Shown here one piece after another: positions 1-11,136 of a stretch of DNA of 64,000 nt (position 1 is the first letter of the stretch; the number at the start of each line of letters is the position of its first letter). The notes beneath the pieces are model-generated. The model made no database searches. It saw nothing but the letters and a program-made list of their open reading frames with translations, and was not told the DNA's origin. This DNA is from Setaria digitata. Taxonomy: Eukaryota; Nematoda; Chromadorea; Rhabditida; Setariidae. The stretch covers positions 62,001 to 126,000 of the forward strand of contig RCAB01000029.1 in NCBI GenBank assembly GCA_003640385.1. The letters are read 5' to 3'. A program made the position numbers and the translations under genes.

Positions 1-181
1 TTTCTAGTATGCGATTTTCCCTTCGCTTTTTTTTTCCTTAGAGCTAAAATGATGAATGGGCAACAGAAAGTTTACTATGAAGAAATGCTCGACAAGTTCA
101 CAAACCTAGTTTTCAAATTTTCTTGAGAAATGCTTAAATGCTTCAAGTCAAAATATTTACAAAAGAGTCAGAAATAAACAC

Positions 182-1058
182 CTGAATAATCATAGCTGAA
201 AACATTGCATCCGAGACGAAAACCAAGTCCATAATAAAAGCTACACATCTGTCCTAGATCTACCGCGTTGCCATGCGAAAATAATAACGTGAAACGAGCG
301 TCGCCACATGGTTTAACGTACATACAAACAATGTCATTTCTGAAATTCATTTTATTAAGTTCCAGAAATTCGATTAGATGAAGGCCTGAGAACATCTGCG
401 GGAAGACATGTTACATAGCAATACAAGCTGAAGTTGCGAAAATTCTCAAACTCACCCTTAAAATTCATTCATTATTTCTATTAAAAAAAAAAACATAACA
501 GATCTGCAAACAAAAACGAAAAAAAAAAAAAACCTCCTCCGTGTCCGAGTATGGAATACATCAATATTACGGAGTTCATCATAGCCATGTGGCCAATCTG
601 CCCGTCCTTCCACTAATTCTAATGAAGTGCTGAAAACAATACTTCACAGAGGGAATCACCAATTCATGATAGCAATTTTAAATAAATAAAATTAATTAGG
701 AAAACCTGTTCACAGATTTGTTCTACCACGAAACCATGACAAGCCTGTCTAATTTCCAATGCTATGTTCACGTAGAGTCATTGACCGAGGAATCATAATT
801 CTTATAACAGTGGTTAGCAAATGCTAAAACGATAATTACAAAAAGGAATAAAAGTACCACTCACAATTGAGAATCGTGTTTCACAATACGGTAACTTGCT
901 TCAGGTGGCATGAAGGCTAATTTCGAGACGATTGAGGAAGGCAGAGGGGGACAACAAAAAAGGCAACATAAATCTTTCACGGACACTCGGCCGCCACCAC
1001 CACCACTCTGAGAACCTATCTGTGTTGTCATAGTGGTGACCTCAGCAGCTGTTTGCAT
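182..1058 (-). CDS. ABHD17: ABHD17-type depalmitoylase (AHO-3 homologue), 5' part
   Basis: This is an alpha/beta-hydrolase of the ABHD17 (FAM108) family, which removes palmitate from membrane proteins. The C. elegans relative AHO-3 works in neurons. Exons seen, 5' to 3': 1058-865, 629-534 and 339-182, with matching phases. The N-terminus carries the Cys cluster CCLFCCPP, which in this family is palmitoylated and anchors the protein to membranes. It is followed by [12 protein letters not shown]. Exon 3 holds [14 protein letters not shown] and FSYDYSG, both diagnostic. The nucleophile GxSxG exon and the rest lie beyond the left edge, so the gene is partial. I chose the ATG at 1058. A splice or trans-splice acceptor lies at 1105, and a four-codon upstream ORF starts at 1099. 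The frame stays open upstream of 1058 without another ATG, so an upstream exon cannot be excluded. Confidence 0.92.
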
Positions 1059-1104
1059 TGCCAAAAGCAATAACAACAGGAGCGAGTCTAACAAACCATT
1101 GTCA

Positions 1105-3215
1105 CTTGAAATGAGAGATCTGCAAAAGAAAAGACAAAATCAAAAGAAGTGAATTGATTATGACGTTGAGAACGAGTTTCCAAATGTTGCGTAGATCTAT
1201 TAATAAAGAACTCCATCGAATTTACAAATAAAAACTTTGACAGGATCTTTCCTTTGGAGTAGAGAGAGAAATAGAAAAGAGGAAAACTTAACATGCAACG
1301 AAGGAAATATCGTAGATGAATTGAATTTTCAACGATGATTAGCAAAACACACATGAACTATTACTTCAAGTCGAAGTTTATAGCATCAAAATCACGGAAA
1401 CATTTTAAAACTGTTTCAGAGAATTATTTTTTTAAAAATTTTTACGCAAAAACCAATTTCTTAACTACTGAACACTGCCAGACAGAGAGCCCATGACAGA
1501 CAGACTGACAGATGGCGCCAACATTCATAATTCAAAATCGCTCCAAATAATCGTGAAACTTTTCGTAATTCAAAATGGCAGGTAGGCAAGTAGGGATGTA
1601 CATACATGAAATTAGAGTGCGGACAGACATTCGGATAGCGCAAATGCTCGCAATTTTAAGTGGTAAACAGACATGCAGGTAGCTCAATTGTCTGTGGTTC
1701 AAAGTGACCAAAGGATATGCAGGTGGCGCAAATGTCCCCAGAGTTACCGACGAGGGCGAACGGCGCAAATGGCAGCACCTCAGTGTGGTAGAAGAAAAAA
1801 GAACTAATCTGGACGACTAGGAGAAAATGACATTGCCTTGACCTCCCGATGAAGACTAGCAATACATCACACACCGACCCACCCACCCTCAATATCCAAT
1901 CTTTTGCAAAATTCGTCCTCCTACTCACAGCAATCTTCGTCACAGTAAAATTCATTACAATGAGGCGATATGACAACATCATGATTCACACATTATATAT
2001 TTTGTTTTAATTATACGCATTCAATCACTCCGTTTTATTTGATTGATCTTACGGTCACTTAAATGGCTTTTTCTGAGCATAATGAGATATCCTCGTCTCT
2101 TGAGAGCAATTAAATGTCCAACCTTGGGGACAGTGAGGCAGTTTACCGAGAGTCACCTGAAGGTAATAGGACATCTCTGCCTCTCGAGAGTCACTAAATA
2201 TCTCGCCTCGAAGAGAATGGAATAATCCTTTCTCTCGAAACTCCTCTGAATAACTCGATTTGCTTTTAGACAGAAAGCTAATAAGTCGTATCAAAGATCT
2301 CTAGTTCGATTAACTTTAGGGTAAGTGGTCGTCGAAGTTTTACTATCATATTTAGATTTTATTCCGTATTGACAGCTTTCTGTTATGCTTGAATTATTTC
2401 GCATGCATTATTCAAATAAAAATGACAAAGTTTTCTATTATATTCTGGTGATATCATTTCATAGAAATCTCCAACACTCTAAAAAGACCGAATTTCTCAA
2501 TAATTACTGATAATGCGACACACTAATAGAGCTCTCCTGCATTAAAATATAATTAAAATGTACGTTATCGATCATGCGAAAATTGTATCAAACTTGAAAA
2601 ATTCATTTGTTGGATTTCTCCTTGAATGTCACATAATGATGCACTAAGTGAATAATGAAATGAATAATTAGTCTATTATGACTGACTTATCAAGGAGAAT
2701 CTTAAGCGGAAATGTCCTTTCTGAATTTCTGAATCAGACTTTCAAGAGTTAGAACGAATGACTACGAATAAATGACAGTTTTGCACAAATAAAAGGGCAT
2801 TGTATAATTCAAGGAAAATGAAAAATTCAACGAAAAAAAAAGAAGAAATTTGACTGAAATATCTAGTTCTAGCAGGTCTTTCGTGAATTCTCAAAAAAAA
2901 AACTTGCTGTCCGTAGTCAGTCTTTCTAGGTTGAGATATTTTAGTGATAAAGTAGTGTCTAATTACTATAAATAATTAACCAAAGGTCTAAATTTCTTTG
3001 GTGTTATGAAAAACATAATGCACAATTCTTTTGCTTTCAAAATTTATCAATAACTTGAATATGCAATATGATGCGTCTTCGATTCTTCTTGCTATACAGT
3101 AAACAAAATCCAAATTAAAATGCTAAACTAAACAATTGGAAACCAAATATTACATTTAATTATCGTAACTGATAAGATGCCAGTAATTATCATCGGGTAA
3201 TTATAGCAATCATTG
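1105..3215. other. Intergenic region with degenerate repeats
   Basis: This 2.1-kb gap lies between the start of the ABHD17 gene and the stop of the MAM gene. No exon with a supported splice pattern was found. Two GC-richer patches (about 1490-1790 and 2045-2260) contain diverged short repeats and give several overlapping spurious open frames. The 3' UTR of the MAM gene and the promoter or trans-splice site of ABHD17 must lie here. Confidence 0.6.
2045..2260. repeat. Diverged tandem repeat around CTCGAGAGTCACT
   Basis: Related units built on a CTCT(C/T)GAGAG core followed by CACT-AAT or CTGAA recur irregularly every 25-50 bases. Examples are CTCTTGAGAGCAATTAAATG, CCGAGAGTCACCTGAAG, CTCTCGAGAGTCACTAAAT, CTCGAAGAGAATGGAATAAT and CTCTCGAAACTCCTCTGAAT. 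The copies are degenerate, so this is an old minisatellite. The open frames across it are by-products. Confidence 0.5.
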
Positions 3216-6200
3216 TTAATCTAAAGGTGTAACAGTAGCAGCAGCAGCATTATGAACAATAAAATCAAGATGATTTCGGGTAAGTGGTAACTGTACGTCA
3301 ATATTTGAACGTGGTGCTGATATTATCGTGCTTAAACGTTTCACAATTTCATCGCTTAAATGCTGTGCTTTTGATTCGCTTGCAAATTGCTTCCGTAATT
3401 CATTGGGTAGGAAGGACAGGAGAGAACTGAGCTGACTTCCACGAGGTGACATCTGAAATAGTTCAAGTATCGAATTCAAATTAACTTCATTTCAAAGAAA
3501 TCTCTTTGAGTTTGATCATTCAGATTGTGCATTAATAGAAATTTTTACTGATGTGAAGTATGATGGTGCATTAACAGGTATTATTGGTTTAGGCTTTTCA
3601 CTTCGTTTTTCCTCGACACCAGTTGATGGCTCTCTTGTTTTGAATTGAAATCCTTTTGAATCCATGAAATTCCTCAACATTCTCAAACCCTGAAGAGGGA
3701 GGATGTTAAAAGTTTTATATTGTAGCTGTGCTAATTAATACAAGTCAATATATCTAGCAGAAGGGTAAATTAATTAATTTGAACAATGAGCAATTATGTA
3801 CAGCAGTTCTTCGCATGAGACTATGTTGCAATCTGGAAATCTGTTGAATCCAAGAATAATCCTCCATATTTCCGCTCTTGTACGTCTATGATGGAAGAAG
3901 TGAATTATTAGCTGATGTATCTGAAGCAGCAAGTCTAACCTGTTCAGCGTCAATATGCGTGAACCGGAAACGCTGTGCAAGTTGTCGGAGTTGCATTTCC
4001 AAAAGAGGTTGTCCAGCAATTTTTGACAATAATTTATTTAATTCTTTCACTAAATTATTACATTACGCTAGTTGTTACATTCTTACTTAGTAATTTTTGA
4101 TGGTTTTTAGGATTTTAATAAATGAAATTCTCAAAATTTCCACTGAAATGATTTCAAAAGAAGAAAAAAAAAAAACAGCAACGGTGAACCATTTACTTTC
4201 TGCAGAAGGATTATTTTGAGAAAACTGAATAGAAGTATTGGATTTTGCATCAAGTCCATTCTGTCGAAATGATATTAAAGGAGACTTATTTTGCTGCTGC
4301 TCGTTAGGATCATTCGTAATTCTAGGCTGAAATCTAGACTGATTCTCTGAAACTTCCTTGATTTTGTCGTTCAACGATAGTGGCTTCCACATTTCTCTAG
4401 TTCTCAGCTTTGGAGGTAACGCATAGATCGAGCTTATCATTGGTGCGGTGAATGGTATTTCATTTGTCTCAATTAATTTACTGGTTGATGATCGGAGAGA
4501 TTCATTTCCATTGTCTTTCAGAATCTTTACAGTAGGTGCCATCTGTAAACATTTACTTCTGATATTTATTGCAACTTGAATCTGCTACATCCATCTTGCC
4601 TGTTGGGAAAATTATTTTTCTTCAGTGTTAAGACAGAAACTGTATTTGCAGTAACCTGATTTATGTCAAGTTGTTGGAATGCAGTCAATCTTTCTGTATT
4701 GTTAGGATGAAGTATGATTGATTCCAGGAGAGGATTCACATCTGCAACAAGTCTGATTATCATGAAATAATATACTAGCTAGGATCAACAATTAAACAAT
4801 CTTCAAGTATCGATATTGCTATTTTTCATTACTGAGGAATTTCACTAGTCAGAAAAGTGAAGAATTAATTAGATGAAATCACTCACGGCAGCCAATCTCA
4901 TTTCCGGTAGCATCCACAAGTTTAGTATTGGAAATAGTTATGAAATTATTAGATGGAACTGTTCCTTTTAGTATTAATTGAAACGGTTGTTTCCTGGCTT
5001 GTACTGGAATCCGTAAGCGACGCCATCCATCTTCATCATACAATCCTTCACGTCTCCAAATCATTAACTTCTTCCCGAGATTTTCCAAAATGGTCAACAC
5101 AGCATTATCACTAAATAAGAATTATCGTTTTTTCTCTCTCTCTCTACTAATAATCAATGCCTCACAAATACCACTCCTTATCTTTTGATATAACATTATC
5201 ACTGTGCTTTCAGACTAACCTTATCCATACGTCCATTTCAAAAAATGCATCAGTAGGAACTTGAAAGAAGCCACTTTTGGCTAAGCCCTCGCCTTCACTA
5301 TCCAAAGCTATATTACCTTTCAAATGATGCCATGGGGCTTCTAATGTCCTGAAAAGAAAATTTCTTTTTTCAAATATTTGAAATTTTGACTTTAAAAATT
5401 GCAAAATCTAGATGCCATTATTTCTCGTCATTTTTTGGCTATACATACCAAGCACATGGTGAAACGATGAATGTACACTGAACTGCAAAACATGAAGTGA
5501 TAATTGTTTGTTTGCCGAGTAAAATTTTTTCCGATATCGTATTTGTTTGTTTAACGGGAATCTGTAACAAACAAACTTGCAATCTGTTATTGTTTTAAAG
5601 AAAACAAAGCCTTAGACTAGACTTGATAGAATTTAGACTTAGCAATGAATGCACATATTTCATCCATTCACTTTTTTTCGTCGATTTAGCGAAAATATAA
5701 TTGTAAGTAATAATTGCACGTGTTACAAGTATGGATCCAAATTCACTTGACCTTTTAAACTTGCTTCACTAACTCAATTCAGACTGTTCTTAAGTCTGAT
5801 GTAATTCATGTGATTACATTTCAAGGCAATATAAGTAACACTACATCCTAATTAAGTCGTTGGTAATAAAATCTCCTGATATGCTGATAACAGATAGTTT
5901 CTGATATTGCAGAAGGAAGAGAATTTCTCGAAGTTTGAGATATACTAGCCGAATTCATTTTATCTAGAGTGTGGCAATTGTTATTTCTTGGATTTCAGTT
6001 GATTTTTTGTGTAAATTTTCTTTTTGTAAAAAATTGAAATCACATTTCCAACTCCCTTTTTTTGTTTTCTGTTCCGTATTACTCAATTCCGAAATTGTTC
6101 GAAATAAATCCAAATTTTCAAATATTTTTGATCTTGCTGTAATTTTATGGAAAAAAGAAAGAAAGGAAGGAAAAAAAGATCTATTAATAATTTGTATGAA

Positions 6201-7652
6201 ACAAACCAATGATGCAAATGCTTTTGCAGGATTGATATTGTATTCGATTTCATCGATAGCTACAATATCTGATGGAGTATGAATATTTCGTGCTCGAAAT
6301 ACAATCTGAAACAACTTTATCATCTGATCAAACTTCTAACTTCAATTAGAATCTCTCTTACTCTCAAGAATCTCCTCTCCTGTTAAGATTTTATCATTCT
6401 ATTAAGAGTCTTCCTTCTTGTTCACTCAGCTTTTTNACTCTCAAGAATCTCCAGGTTAAGATTTTATCATTCTATTAAGAGTCTTCCTTCTTGTTCACTC
6501 AGCTTTTTCCATTCTCATACCTTCTCATCTCAACTTCTTCATTGCTTTGCAATTTCGAACATACAGACTGATCTGAAATTCAGTCTAGAACTAACTCAAT
6601 TGTGTTTTACCTTAAATGGTGTCGACAAATTACCCGGAAAGTTGATTGTTTGTTTATTCCACTGAAATTCTTTAGAAATTTCATTATCAGGAGCAGTATA
6701 CATGCAAACAAAAGTATTCTGTTGCGTTATGCATACCTAAAATGAATATCAAATTTCGATCAAACTATTTTCAGTTCTGTTAGAATTTTAATAGTAATTA
6801 AAATTACTATGCAAGAACATCATTGGAAAAAATAAATCAATCTATGGAAAAGAAATTGATCGATATGTTTTAAAATGAATTGAAAAGTTTAAGGAAAACA
6901 ATTAATTTAACAACTTACATCAAGCTTGGAAATATTATTACTCTTCCAATAACGAAATGAAAGCATTCCTTCGCATTCATCGTACTTCTCAACTTCAGCG
7001 CTAATTAAATGACCTTCAGCTAGTACTGATCTCCCACCTTTCGCATAGACATAAAGACCATCCAAAATAGTTTTTTGAAAATTCATAACAATTTTATAAA
7101 ATTAGAATTGAAAATTCTTAAATAAAGGAAGATATAAACAACTGGAGCTTTTTCCTGACCTGTATCCGAAAAATGTGGTATGAACTGAAATGAGTTAATT
7201 GATATATTAGCACCGATCAGCCAAAGATCGGAGTCAGATCGCCATCCACATAAAGTGCCATCATCGAAGTTACAGGACAGATTTGTTCCTTGAGTTTCAG
7301 CTTCGGTAATCGCTGTAACTGTTTGGAGAAAGTGTACAAATTAGCCAAATTTAAATTTCAAAATAAAAATAGGTTTAAAAAATAAAAATTTTAAAACAAA
7401 TAGCATTTATTAGATCTAATTGTTGAAACATATCTGATATAACTTTTCACTCATATATATCTAATATTACAATTCATGGCTAAATTTGCAATTTCTAGAT
7501 TAAATTCAGGTTTTCAGTTGAATTTCTATCTAATAACTGAGAAAAACTATATCAAATTTGAAAAAATTTGAAATTAATAAAATGAGATAACACTCACAAT
7601 GGAAAATGACCACTGAAATGACCGAGAAAAATGGATAGAACCCCGTGGACAT
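3216..7652 (-). CDS. Secreted two-MAM-domain protein
   Basis: This is a predicted extracellular protein of about 659 residues. MAM domains mediate adhesion in cell-surface and matrix proteins. Exons 5' to 3': 7652-7598, 7318-7160, about 7073-6919, 6736-6611, 6305-6207, 5561-5449, 5348-5220, 5110-4887, 4741-4656, 4542-4197, 4049-3940, 3689-3549 and 3452-3216. The phases agree at every join, except that the acceptor near 7074 is not AG. Residues 1-18 (MSTGFYPFFSVISVVIF) form a signal peptide. MAM 1 is clear: LSCNFDDGTLCGW, then ECEGMLSFRYW, CITQQNTFVC and IVAIDEIEYN. MAM 2 (residues about 225-355) is diverged but keeps the C-x6-C-x-W start, EMDVWI, LMIWRREG and FQLILKGTVP. The last 300 residues are hydrophilic, Gln/Asn/Ser-rich and unrecognised. 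There is no transmembrane segment. The exact orthologue is not identified. Confidence 0.85.
6358..6507. other. Assembly join: duplicated 70-bp block around an N
   Basis: An N at 6436 separates two near-identical copies of the same intronic sequence (about 6360-6435 and 6437-6507). The second lacks only a few bases of CTCTCCTG. It lies inside the MAM-gene intron between exons ending at 6611 and starting at 6305, so coding is unaffected. Confidence 0.85.
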
Positions 7653-10020
7653 TATCGATGGACAACAATGGTTGTTAGCCGAATTGTCTCGATGGAAACG
7701 TATAATTTTAAATCCCACCACGTCAATAAAGAAAAAATAGGTCGCTCTTCTGCAAGTAAATAATGCTTTAAAATAAAAATTAACAGTTAGCCATTCAATC
7801 TCTCCAATATATAATTCTCTAAAATATTATCAAATAATAAATTGATGAAAACTTTGTACGTTTTAAAGTGTTACGTATTGCTGAAGATCGATCGAAATGA
7901 CTTTCTGTGTTCCCAAGTGTTGTCTATTATCAAGGTGTTAATTAAAATTCAACTTAAAAGCATTAATTATTATCATATAGTCCTAATTTGATTCAAACTT
8001 CGCCAAGAAATTAACCAAAATTTTGTCAAGATACTTTTTGCAATAATCAATAATTTAAAACATTGCTCAAAACCAAACTTCAGGAAATTTGTGAACTAAT
8101 AATAATGAATATTTCGTATTTCAGATCAAAATTATAATTTTTTTAATTACTCTTTTGTAAAATGATAGTAGTAGTTTTTGCAATTTTTAGCGTGTTATTT
8201 TTCTACTAATTGTTGGTATTTTAGTTAGCTCTAAAATTGTTTATAGCTGAATTTTTTTTTTTTTAATCTAAAAATGTTGAAGTGCCTCCTTTAACTTTAG
8301 TCTTTTCCAAAGGTGTGTTTCGGAAGTAAATTTATCCTAAATTCTTTCATTTTTAAATCCTCTGAAAGCATCATATTTTCAATTATCATCAATTTTAGTC
8401 AAGAATTTTTTGCACATCAAAAATTTGCAGTATTTTTGGAGGTTAAAGTTATTAAGCAATTTTAATTTTCAGGACATTGTTGCGCTTACAAATGAATTAT
8501 TAATTCATCAAAAAATATTTATTTATTTTTTTTTTTTTCAAGCAAATTTCATCTCTGGTAGAAGAAAATGAAACATTTTACATTTCTCATTTTATTATTT
8601 TCATTTTTCACATGAAATAACAAGTTGCATGAAGCGAAAGAAAAGGTAATTATGATAATGAGTGGTAAATTTCTGGCATTAATTCAAAATTGCTGTTCCG
8701 TTTTATGCTTATTCAAATGCCTGCATTGCCTTTTCCTGCTCAATCCTGAAAAAAAAAACCTTCTTATTTAAATTAACAATTTTTTTCTCTTTCTTGATAC
8801 ACTCTTTCCTATCATTTCCATGCTGTTACGAAATTGAAAGAGATTACTGTAATTGCAGATTGTTTTAATAATTATTGGAAATTAATTTCATTCAATTTTC
8901 TCCTCATTTATTATCTTCATGTTTTAAATTTAAAATTTTGGAAAAAAAAAGAAAGACAGAAACTGAAAGAATACAAATTTATTATTATATTCCATAATGA
9001 CAAAATAGAATTTTTAATTTTTACCATAATTGGGTTGAGAGAGGAAATGATTTAATGGCTATGTTTAGTGATGGAAAAGGGTTTTTCCATTCCGAATTGG
9101 TAACGGGAGCATTGGCCACCTACGATTATAATTTAAATTAGTTGGTAATCGGATCATCATCGTATCGTAAAAATCCGGTTCATAATTATAATTTTTCATT
9201 GGCCAGTGTAGACTGTTTTCCTTCTCTATCAATCCTAAGCTTTTTAAATAATTTAAAAAAAGAAAAATAAATAAATAAATCGATGTATTGTCTAAATAGT
9301 TTAAGTTTAATTAATTTTTTTTTTAGTTTGGTTAAAATTTCTCGAAAAAAGTTTTTGAAAATTTCTCTTTTTAAAATTAACTATTTAATATATTATTCTT
9401 AACAGCGTTAATTTTTATTTCATTGTCTTGAGAATTACTGCTGATTTTAATACAATTTAAATAAAGATTAAAGTGCAAATTCATCTTCAAAAATAAGTTT
9501 GTAATCATCGTTTGGCTGCTAATTGCGAATAAAATTATTCAACAAAACCAGTTTTAGCAAAATTCTCCTCTGCTTTTTTTCCACTCGTTAAAGTAAAATT
9601 TATGGTATTTAATTAATTTTTCTAAAACCTTTCTTTTTTTTTCAATCTAATTAAAAGTAGACACTGTTACAACATACGATATTACACTCTAATAAGAAAC
9701 CAGTTCGTGAGATATACACCTTAGGAATTGTCATTTACATAGCTTATCATATCACCAACCAGCTGTTAGAGCACATCTAACTTTAGTAACCTTTGTTTAG
9801 ATCAAATCATCAGTTAATTCAGAATGTAAAAATTTTCAAAAATATCAATTTTAGAGACATGGAAAATAGCTAATGCTAGTGATAAGTTAATTAGATCAAA
9901 GAATTTGTTTTCGCAAAAATCTAAAAATTTCGTTCTAATAAAAATCAGTTTCTACATTCTTCGTTGCTGAATCTTTGCACTGTAATGGAATAAAATGAAT
10001 TTTTCATAATCAAGCGAAAT
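7653..10020. other. Intergenic region, AT-rich
   Basis: This 2.4-kb stretch lies between the MAM gene start and the stop of the small secreted-protein gene. It contains mainly A/T tracts. I see no supported exon on either strand. The promoter or trans-splice site of the MAM gene should be just right of 7652 and the 3' UTR of its upstream neighbour near 10.0 kb. Confidence 0.6.
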
Positions 10021-11136
10021 TTACATCCATCCTGACTGAATTTCCACTGCCATATGGCTTATACCTTTGCTTAAAGGAATTATTCCTTTCCGCTTTTCGT
10101 TTCTCAAAAAATTACTCTGCATGAAAGGATGAATGAATGGTTTTGGTACCACTTCCGGTAAGCCGCCTAGTGGAATTAACGAAGTACTTCGGGAAGTCGG
10201 AAATGCAGGTCTGGGAATGCCAATAAAATTCAGCAAATTAGTTTGTTGCGGGAAGCTTGCAGTTGTAAAGCGAGGTAATACGAATCCAGAATTTCCAGTA
10301 GAGAGCGGAAATCCCAGAGATAACGGTTTCAATTCTCCCAGTGCTGTTCCAAAATTTTGCAATGGGATGAGATGACTAGATGGTCCGCTAGTAAGCTCAG
10401 GGTTAAATAACTGATCCAAGGAATGATTAATCCCATTAATGGCTAGGGAAGTTCTCTGCTGAAAAAAAAAAAGAATAAATTTAAGTTTTAGTGAAAAAAT
10501 TTTAGCAAAGAATAATCGAACTGAACAATATTCAGAGAAATGGATAAGAAGTAAGAAAATTCAATTATTTCTAGAAGTTCTACAATAAAACTAGATTGAA
10601 CTAATTAAAGCAGCTTAGACTAGCTAATTCGATGACTGTTACAAAAAAAAAAAACAATCCTTAGTTATTTTAAAAATTCAAAATAAATATACTCTGTTCT
10701 TTTCCATAGCTGCATTTTTGGCAAGAAATTCCAAATCAAAGCCATTTTCGGATTTCCTCCCTGACGGAAATTCCATAACTGAAAGTAACATTTACCACAG
10801 AACCGGTACTGTTCCTGGTACACCTTACAATTTTCTTCAGGTGTGTATAAAATTCTTTATCAGTAATCTTTCAGTGATAAAAACTGTGAAATAACAACTT
10901 TAGAGTACAGGATAGATTTTAAGAAAAAATAAAGCAAAAATTTAATCGATAGTGCTATTTCGGAATACTACAAAAAGGCTTCTTTTCATTTCAGTAAAAT
11001 GAAATTGAGTTAGAGAAATGAAACAACCGAAATCATTTGATGGATGATGCAGTGGCAACATATACAAACCATTTCTGCCGGAAATATCTCCATTCACAGA
11101 AATTATCAGTAATAATTGCAGCAAAACGGTAAGCAT
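10021..11136 (-). CDS. Small secreted orphan protein, about 210 aa
   Basis: Three exons join in phase: 11136-11028, 10778-10693 and 10458-10021. The splice sites are GTTGTTT/TTTCAG and GTATATT/TTTCAG. The predicted protein opens with a strong signal peptide (MLTVLLQLLLIISVNG, cleavage likely before Asp17). A short helix-like segment follows (ENGFDLEFLAKNAAMEKNR), then a long Pro/Leu/Phe/Gly-rich region such as TGNSGFVLPRFTTASFP and GGLPEVVPKPFIHPFM. It ends EIQSGWM. There are no cysteines in the mature chain, no transmembrane helix and no recognised domain. An NEKRKG site near the C-terminus could be cut by a proprotein convertase, but this is not a typical FMRFamide-type precursor. It is probably an extracellular or cuticle-associated nematode-specific protein. 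The function is unknown, and the gene model rests on ORF length, phase and the signal peptide. Confidence 0.6.

Noticed and set aside
5964..6323. Opposed 119- and 103-codon frames
   Set aside because: Mostly intron of the MAM gene. Only 6207-6305 on minus is exon, ending at a GTTTGT donor.
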